From: Patescibacteria group bacterium
Lineage (GTDB): Bacteria; Patescibacteriota; Gracilibacteria; UBA1369
Length of the DNA stretch: 10,518 bases
Direction: 5' to 3'
Assembly: GCA_018825335.1 (NCBI GenBank)
Contig: JAHJEW010000064.1
Coordinates: 1 to 10,518 of the forward strand
A program made the position numbers and the translations under genes. A model generated the notes under the pieces. That model was not told the DNA's origin, did not search any database, and saw only the letters and a list, made by a program, of their open reading frames with translations. Shown piece by piece: positions 7,268-10,518 of the stretch; positions within the stretch are counted from its first letter, which is position 1; the number at the start of each line of letters is the position of its first letter.

Positions 7268-7720
7268 ATGGACACAACAAATAAAACAAGCCGCGGATTT
7301 ACAAAAAAACCTATTTCCGGAGCTGTCACAAAATCCGGCGCCGCAGGATCCTCCGCCAAGGGGCCCGCCTCCACCGGAGAGGAAAAACCCGAAGGCCAGC
7401 TTGCACTGGACGTTTATCAGACAAAAACCCATATTGTAATTGTAGCGCCAATAGCCGGCGTAAAACTCTCAGATATCAACGTGTCCGTCACCGAAGACGT
7501 ACTTTTAATCAAAGGCAAAAGATCACTGGACTTTGCCGTGCCGGACGAAGACTACTTCACCCAGGAATGTTTTTGGGGAGATTTTTCAAGGTCGATAGTT
7601 TTACCCGCAGCAGTCGACGCATCCAAAATAAGCGCATCTTTTAAAGACGCCGTACTTAAAATATCGATTCCAAAAACCGAAAGAACCAAGACAAAAATAG
7701 TACGCATCAACGAAGAATAA
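7268..7720 (+). CDS. Hsp20 / alpha-crystallin family small heat-shock protein
   Basis: A 150-residue ATP-independent holdase chaperone. Residues 1-42 are a flexible Lys/Ser/Gly/Ala/Pro-rich arm without hydrophobic clusters. The alpha-crystallin domain spans about 43-137: 'LALDVYQTKTHIVIVAPIAGV' opens it, 'DINVSVTEDVLLIKGKR' continues, and 'FSRSIVLPAAVDASKISASFKDAVLKISIPK' closes it, with A-V-L where many relatives have G-V-L. The C-terminal 'VRI' (145-147) fits the I/V-x-I/V motif that docks neighbouring subunits during oligomer assembly. It lies 18 bases after ftsH and 11 bases before galU, inside the same probable operon, so chaperone and protease may be co-expressed. No CIRCE-like inverted repeat or other heat-shock operator is visible upstream. 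Confidence 0.93.
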   Translation: MDTTNKTSRGFTKKPISGAVTKSGAAGSSAKGPASTGEEKPEGQLALDVYQTKTHIVIVAPIAGVKLSDINVSVTEDVLLIKGKRSLDFAVPDEDYFTQECFWGDFSRSIVLPAAVDASKISASFKDAVLKISIPKTERTKTKIVRINEE

Positions 7721-7731
7721 TTTTTTCCATT

Positions 7732-8598
7732 ATGAAAATTCGCAAAGCAGTATTGCCGGCCGCGGGATTTGGCACGCGTTTCCTGCCCGCCACAAAAGCA
7801 CAACCGAAAGAAATGCTTCCTCTTGTGGACAAACCCGTCATCCAGTACCTGGTGGAGGAAGCAGTCGCTTCCGGAATTGAGGAAATAATAATAGTAACCG
7901 GCCGCGGCAAAAGATCCATTGAAGACCATTTTGACTACTGCTTTGAACTGGAGAAAACGCTGGAAGAGAAAGGCAAAGAAGATATTCTTAAGGAGTTGCG
8001 AAAAATCGAAAAACTGGCCACCTTCGTTTATGTAAGACAACCAATGCCCCTGGGCGACGGCGACGCAATCCTTCGCGCGAAAGAACTTATAGGTAACGAA
8101 CCTTTTGCCATTCTTTTCGGTGATGACATTGTCGATGCGGAGATACCGGCACTAAAACAACTGATCGACCAGTACGAAAAAACCGGCTCCTGCGTGGTTG
8201 CGCTGGAAAACATTCCAAAACAGGAAACTCCGAACTACGGCATCATCAAGCCAAAAAATTCCGACGGACGACTCCACGAAATAGAATCAATGGTAGAAAA
8301 ACCAAGTCCGGAAAAAGCTCCATCCACCCTGGGGATAATTGGAAAATACATTGTAACTCCGGAAATAATAGCCGCGCTTGAGTCATCCACCGCAAGTCAC
8401 GGCGGCGAAATACGCCTGATAGACGGACTCATAGAATTACAAAAAACACAAAAAGTTTACGGCTACGAAATCGAAGGCAAAAGATACGACACGGGCAATA
8501 AACTGGGCTTGATTACGGCCACAATAGATTTCGCGTTAAAAAGGAAAGACCTGGGACCACAGCTGCGCAAGCACCTTAGGTCCCTTGATTTAGGGTAG
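7732..8598 (+). CDS. galU: UTP-glucose-1-phosphate uridylyltransferase GalU
   Basis: A 288-residue nucleotidyltransferase that makes UDP-glucose from UTP and glucose-1-phosphate, the activated sugar for cell-envelope glycans. The nucleotide-binding signature AAGFGTRFLPATKAQPKEML is at 10-29, followed by VDKPVIQYLVEEAV (32-45). The metal-binding acidic pair is in LFGDDIVD (128-135). VEKP is at 188-191, the sugar-binding 'GGEIRLIDG' at 224-232 and YDTG at 252-255. Length fits bacterial GalU/GtaB. One variant: where many relatives have a GLGHA-type segment, this protein has PLGDGDA (106-112), with Asp replacing His. Cytoplasmic. The start lies 11 bases past the hsp20 stop with no Shine-Dalgarno. 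The last codons contain the promoter for the next gene. Confidence 0.94.
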   Translation: MKIRKAVLPAAGFGTRFLPATKAQPKEMLPLVDKPVIQYLVEEAVASGIEEIIIVTGRGKRSIEDHFDYCFELEKTLEEKGKEDILKELRKIEKLATFVYVRQPMPLGDGDAILRAKELIGNEPFAILFGDDIVDAEIPALKQLIDQYEKTGSCVVALENIPKQETPNYGIIKPKNSDGRLHEIESMVEKPSPEKAPSTLGIIGKYIVTPEIIAALESSTASHGGEIRLIDGLIELQKTQKVYGYEIEGKRYDTGNKLGLITATIDFALKRKDLGPQLRKHLRSLDLG

Positions 8599-8613
8599 AA
8601 AATCAGCTATTAT
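8585..8613 (+). promoter_or_regulatory. Promoter of the TPR protein gene, inside the galU 3' end
   Basis: TTGATT (8585-8590) and TATTAT (8608-8613) are spaced by exactly 17 bases. Transcription would start around 8620. The upstream TTG at 8616 would then lie outside the message, which favours the ATG at 8640 with an A-rich leader of about 20 bases. The -10 hexamer is the same as in the pil operon promoter. Confidence 0.6.
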
Positions 8614-8639
8614 GGTTGGATACAAAAAACAAAAACAAA

Positions 8640-9248
8640 ATGTCCAACCAGACAAGCAATGTCAATTTACTGATCCAGGAAGCCGACAAGAAAAAACTTA
8701 GCGGCAAACACTCCGAAGCTATAAAAATCTGTGAAAAGATTCTGACGCAGGATCTGGACTGCCTGGAAGCCTACGAAGAAATCGGGGACAACTATTTAAG
8801 CCTGCGCCAATACGAGAAAGCCAAAAAAGCACTCACACGCGCGCTGCAGATTAACCCGAGAAGCGCGAACGCCAATTATCTGTTGGGATTCGTTTTTTCC
8901 GCGATCGGCGAATGGCAGAAATCAATAGACTACCTGGACCGCGCCGACAACGTTGAACCAAACCACCCTGAAATTCTGCGCTGCCTGGGCTGGTCCATCT
9001 TCCACAAAGGAGAAAGAAAGCGCGGCATTTTCATCCTTGAAAGAGCTTTGAATCTTGCCGGAAACGACCCTCTGATCTTAAGCGATCTGGGTGTCTGCTA
9101 CCTGAATGAAAAAAACTTCGAGCGCTCCTCTTATCTGTTCAAAAAAGTACTGGAAATAGAACCGCACAACGAAAAAGCCAAAGAATGCCTTAACGCGGTC
9201 CGCTTTTTCCAGAAAGAATTCAGGAAGTTCAGAGAGAAGAATGCGTAG
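8640..9248 (+). CDS. Tetratricopeptide repeat (TPR) protein
   Basis: A 202-residue soluble protein made almost wholly of about five TPR units of 34 residues (roughly 8-41, 42-75, 76-109, 110-143, 144-177). They show the usual pattern of Gly/Ala at position 8, Tyr at 11 and a Pro near the unit end, for example 'AYEEIGDNYLSLRQYEKAKK', 'ALQINPRSANANYLLGFVFS', 'LSDLGVCYLNEKNFERSSYL' and 'VLEIEPHNEKAKECL'. There is no signal peptide or membrane helix, so it should stay in the cytoplasm as a protein-binding scaffold; the partner is unknown. A basic, aromatic C-terminal helix (RFFQKEFRKFREK) caps it. The frame extends to a TTG at 8616, but promoter placement favours the ATG at 8640. Probably transcribed separately from galU, perhaps also by read-through. 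Confidence 0.88.
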   Translation: MSNQTSNVNLLIQEADKKKLSGKHSEAIKICEKILTQDLDCLEAYEEIGDNYLSLRQYEKAKKALTRALQINPRSANANYLLGFVFSAIGEWQKSIDYLDRADNVEPNHPEILRCLGWSIFHKGERKRGIFILERALNLAGNDPLILSDLGVCYLNEKNFERSSYLFKKVLEIEPHNEKAKECLNAVRFFQKEFRKFREKNA

Positions 9249-9317
9249 TACCGGAGCCATGCTATTTGTTAATTATCCTTTCAAAAACAGACACTGAATT
9301 TCAAGATTTTTTGATTG

Positions 9318-9346
9318 TAAAAGAAGGCCCCGCACAAGGCGGAGCC
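9318..9346 (-). terminator. Intrinsic terminator of the minus-strand unknown gene
   Basis: On the minus strand, GGCTCCGC (9346-9339) pairs with GCGGGGCC (9333-9326) around a 5-base loop: eight pairs including one G-U. It is followed by TTCTTTT (9325-9319). On the plus strand the same arms contain a C-A mismatch and no T-run follows, so it is directional. It lies 24 bases past the stop at 9370. The 121-base gap between the convergent genes shows nothing else clear, and I see no separate terminator for the TPR gene. Confidence 0.7.
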
Positions 9347-9369
9347 AAAGAAAGATCAAATATTTAAGA

Positions 9370-9660
9370 CTAAGCCTGAGGCATATTTACCACCACTGAG
9401 CCGCGCAGACGAAGAACATGGTCAACACCAGCAGGAGAAACATTATCCAATATAACCCTGCCATCAAACCAATTACCGGTCGCCATAAGAGGAAACAGGG
9501 ATTCTTTCGTCAAGCTCTTACCGTTCAAAACCGTATAGGTTCGTGAATCAACAGGTTTGCCTTCCACCAATCCTTTCATCATCAGAATCAAATAGACATG
9601 GGCATCTTCCACAACATCAATGCTTTCTTTTTCATATTTTATTACCCAGAGTTTGCTCAT
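9370..9660 (-). CDS. Unknown protein, C-terminal part of a frameshift-split CPR-type gene
   Basis: A 96-residue ORF starting MSKLWVIKYEKESIDVV. It matches no enzyme family I recognise. It contains 'HVYLILMMKGLVEGKPVD', then 'TYTVLNG', and ends 'LRLRGSVVVNMPQA'. I recall hypothetical proteins of CPR genomes whose last third has the same style (Y-x-L-M-M, L-x-x-G-K-P-x-D, T-L-N/D, an R-x-R/F-x-S-V end); this is memory, not a search. Its frame is open upstream of the ATG for 20 further codons, giving GVQDVKQDSQIYDG and so on, and joins the preceding ORF where that one has '...WRVSIVE'. It is therefore probably not an independent gene but the continuation of the ORF at 9657-10238. The ATG overlaps that ORF's TGA (ATGA), so reinitiation could still produce it. 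No membrane segment or signal peptide. Confidence 0.6.
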   Translation of the reverse strand: MSKLWVIKYEKESIDVVEDAHVYLILMMKGLVEGKPVDSRTYTVLNGKSLTKESLFPLMATGNWFDGRVILDNVSPAGVDHVLRLRGSVVVNMPQA

Positions 9661-10238
9661 TTCGTAGTTCTTTCTCCTACCATCATAAATTTGAGAATCC
9701 TGTTTAACATCTTGAACACCTCAACGATTGAAACTCTCCATTTATTTTCAGTCTTTGATTTTCCGCCATTCCAAAATTGGTTGATACCTAAATTGAAAAT
9801 ATAAGTATCACGGTTTTGGCCTTCCACCTTGTGCGCATCAATTGCCTGAACTTTCGATTGGAGAGTTGTAGGTGGAACTAAAAGTAAAGCGGGCTCTTGT
9901 AGTTTTAATGCTTTTTCAATAACTTCCCGGGTCAGACCCTTTTTAACCTGTTTCCAGGTTGGCATGCCTTTCATGGAAATTTCATATCGTTCCAAAATTG
10001 CCTTCATAGCTGGATACTGAACTTCGAGCTTTCGCAAAAGTTCTGCGGACAACTTAACTTCTAAAGCAAATTTTGCTCTTTCGCTTGTGGTTTCCCTAAT
10101 ATTATCCAATTCCGCATTGACTACATCAGCCGTTACGCAACCGTTTTCCAACAGATTTGCTACAAGCGTTTCCAATTCGACGCGAGAAGCACCTGACAGG
10201 TCTTTAAGTGCGGGTTTACGGTAAAATGATTTAGCCAT
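9657..10238 (-). CDS. Unknown protein, N-terminal part of a frameshift-split CPR-type gene
   Basis: A 193-residue ORF, start MAKSFYRKPALKDLSGASRV. Residues 15-105 are mostly helical and charged. A segment at about 92-121 reads 'MPTWKQVKKGLTREVIEKALKLQEPALLLV', then 'AIDAHKVEGQNRDTYIFNL' and 'WRVSIVE' ending at residue 173. The last 20 residues (VFKMLNRILKFMMVGERTTK) look like out-of-frame sequence: re-reading one base at E173 gives ...WRVSIVEG VQDVKQD... and runs through the downstream ORF without a stop, for a total of about 289 residues. I know no function for this family. No catalytic motif, signal peptide or membrane helix is visible, so cytoplasmic location is likely. It has its own promoter, lies divergent from rnpB, and ends at the terminator near 9326-9346. 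Confidence 0.65.
   Translation of the reverse strand: MAKSFYRKPALKDLSGASRVELETLVANLLENGCVTADVVNAELDNIRETTSERAKFALEVKLSAELLRKLEVQYPAMKAILERYEISMKGMPTWKQVKKGLTREVIEKALKLQEPALLLVPPTTLQSKVQAIDAHKVEGQNRDTYIFNLGINQFWNGGKSKTENKWRVSIVEVFKMLNRILKFMMVGERTTK
9718..9722 (-). other. Probable -1 frameshift or one-base deletion site
   Basis: The minus-strand codons read GTT GAG GTG TTC in the upstream ORF. The protein-like continuation needs GTT GAG GGT GTT, that is one more G. The local sequence has GG where GGG would keep the frame. No X-XXY-YYZ slippery heptamer is present, so an indel in the genome or an assembly error is likelier than programmed frameshifting. Confidence 0.6.
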
Positions 10239-10266
10239 ATCCGTTTTTCATCAAATACCTGATCAT

Positions 10267-10295
10267 ACTTTAACTATAATTTACAACTACGTCAA
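10267..10295 (-). promoter_or_regulatory. Promoter of the split unknown gene
   Basis: On the minus strand TTGACG (10295-10290, five of six consensus bases) is followed after 17 bases by TAAAGT (10272-10267, four of six). RNA would start near 10260, leaving a leader of about 22 bases before the ATG at 10238. The good -35 and exact spacing make it credible; the -10 is weak. Confidence 0.5.
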
Positions 10296-10310
10296 TAATT
10301 CATAAAAACC

Positions 10311-10339
10311 TTGCCAAAAGGTCTTTTTTGTAGCAAAAT
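10311..10339 (+). promoter_or_regulatory. Candidate promoter of rnpB
   Basis: TTGCCA (10311-10316) and CAAAAT (10334-10339) are spaced by 17 bases. The predicted start near 10346 agrees with the expected 5' end of RNase P RNA. Each hexamer deviates from consensus, so support comes mainly from position. Confidence 0.45.
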
Positions 10340-10344
10340 AGTGC

Positions 10345-10518
10345 GGCTTTACGGGTGAATGATCGCCCCGCCCTGGCGGGGAGGAAAGTCCGGGCACCCA
10401 AAGAAGAAGGATAGTTCCTAACGGGAACGACTTCGCAACCTAATAAGAGCGATGTACGGCCAGTGCCACAGAGACAATACAAGTATCGCCCAAAATCGCA
10501 AAACGACAAACGGCGTAA
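10345..10518 (+). ncRNA. rnpB: RNase P RNA (bacterial class A type), 5' part; cut by window end
   Basis: The catalytic RNA of RNase P, which removes 5' leaders from pre-tRNAs. The conserved 5' core GAGGAAAGTCCGGGC (about 10380-10394) is preceded by a perfect GC-rich hairpin, CCCCGC / GCGGGG at about 10367-10382, in the place of P3. Further on, CCAGTGCCACAGAGAC (about 10460-10475) closely follows the conserved 'CCAGUGCAACAGAGAG' of the specificity domain in E. coli. The 3' half, including the second strand of helix P4 and the P1 partner, lies beyond base 10518. The exact 5' end is estimated from the promoter and could differ by about ten bases. Confidence 0.9.

Noticed and set aside
7049..7432. 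Minus-strand ORF across the ftsH-hsp20 junction
   Set aside because: Its Gly/Phe-rich translation is the mirror of Lys/Pro-rich coding sequence on the plus strand; both plus-strand genes are well supported.
8553..8595. GGGACC / GGTCCC inverted repeat at the galU 3' end as a terminator
   Set aside because: The arms are six bases with a 20-base spacer, lie within coding sequence and are not followed by a T-run; part of the region is better explained as the -35 of the next promoter.
9718..9724. Programmed -1 ribosomal frameshifting at the split gene
   Set aside because: No slippery heptamer is present at the junction; a one-base indel is simpler.
10304..10329. Terminator-like hairpin ACCTT/AAGGT with T-runs on both sides upstream of rnpB
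   Set aside because: The GC-containing stem is only five pairs, and its loop holds the likely rnpB -35 element. No upstream plus-strand gene needs terminating, so chance is likelier.
10300..10509. Minus-strand ORF over rnpB
   Set aside because: It covers the conserved RNase P RNA core on the opposite strand and has no recognisable protein features.

Overview
The window reads as chromosome of a small-genome bacterium, most likely a member of the Candidate Phyla Radiation (Patescibacteria, Parcubacteria-like). This is an inference from protein style: CPR-type prepilins with 'EGLEAVRNMRD' and 'DLMAEQIRLGS' stretches, an RNHCP zinc-ribbon protein, a short TilS that abuts ftsH directly, and a two-part unknown protein resembling a family I associate with CPR genomes. 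TGA ends tilS, so the UGA=Gly code of Gracilibacteria/Absconditabacteria is excluded. No gene start in the window carries a clear Shine-Dalgarno sequence.

Layout. Positions 1-4077 (minus strand) hold a type IV pilus / type II secretion-like operon. It is transcribed leftward as pilN, pilO, pilC, then three prepilin-like genes (GspH-, GspI/PilV- and GspJ/PilW-like); the last runs off the left edge. Positions 4078-4132 are a compact divergent promoter region with a palindromic -10 element. Positions 4133-8598 (plus strand) are a tightly packed housekeeping operon: RNHCP protein, tilS, ftsH, an Hsp20 small heat-shock protein and galU. It links tRNA(Ile) maturation, membrane and soluble proteostasis, and UDP-glucose supply. 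A TPR protein (8640-9248) follows with its own promoter inside the 3' end of galU.

The right end has a minus-strand unknown gene split into two overlapping ORFs (10238 to 9370). The downstream frame stays open across the junction and fits as the continuation of the first ORF, so this looks like one ~289-residue protein interrupted by a -1 shift near 9720. A minus-strand intrinsic terminator (9326-9346) closes it. Divergent from it, the RNase P RNA gene (rnpB) starts near 10345 and is cut by the window end.

No gene-free stretch exceeds about 125 bases. I see no CRISPR array, insertion sequence, tRNA gene or phage module. The most interesting points are the split CPR-type gene, the symmetric divergent promoter with a possible leaderless GTG start, and the uniform absence of Shine-Dalgarno sites.
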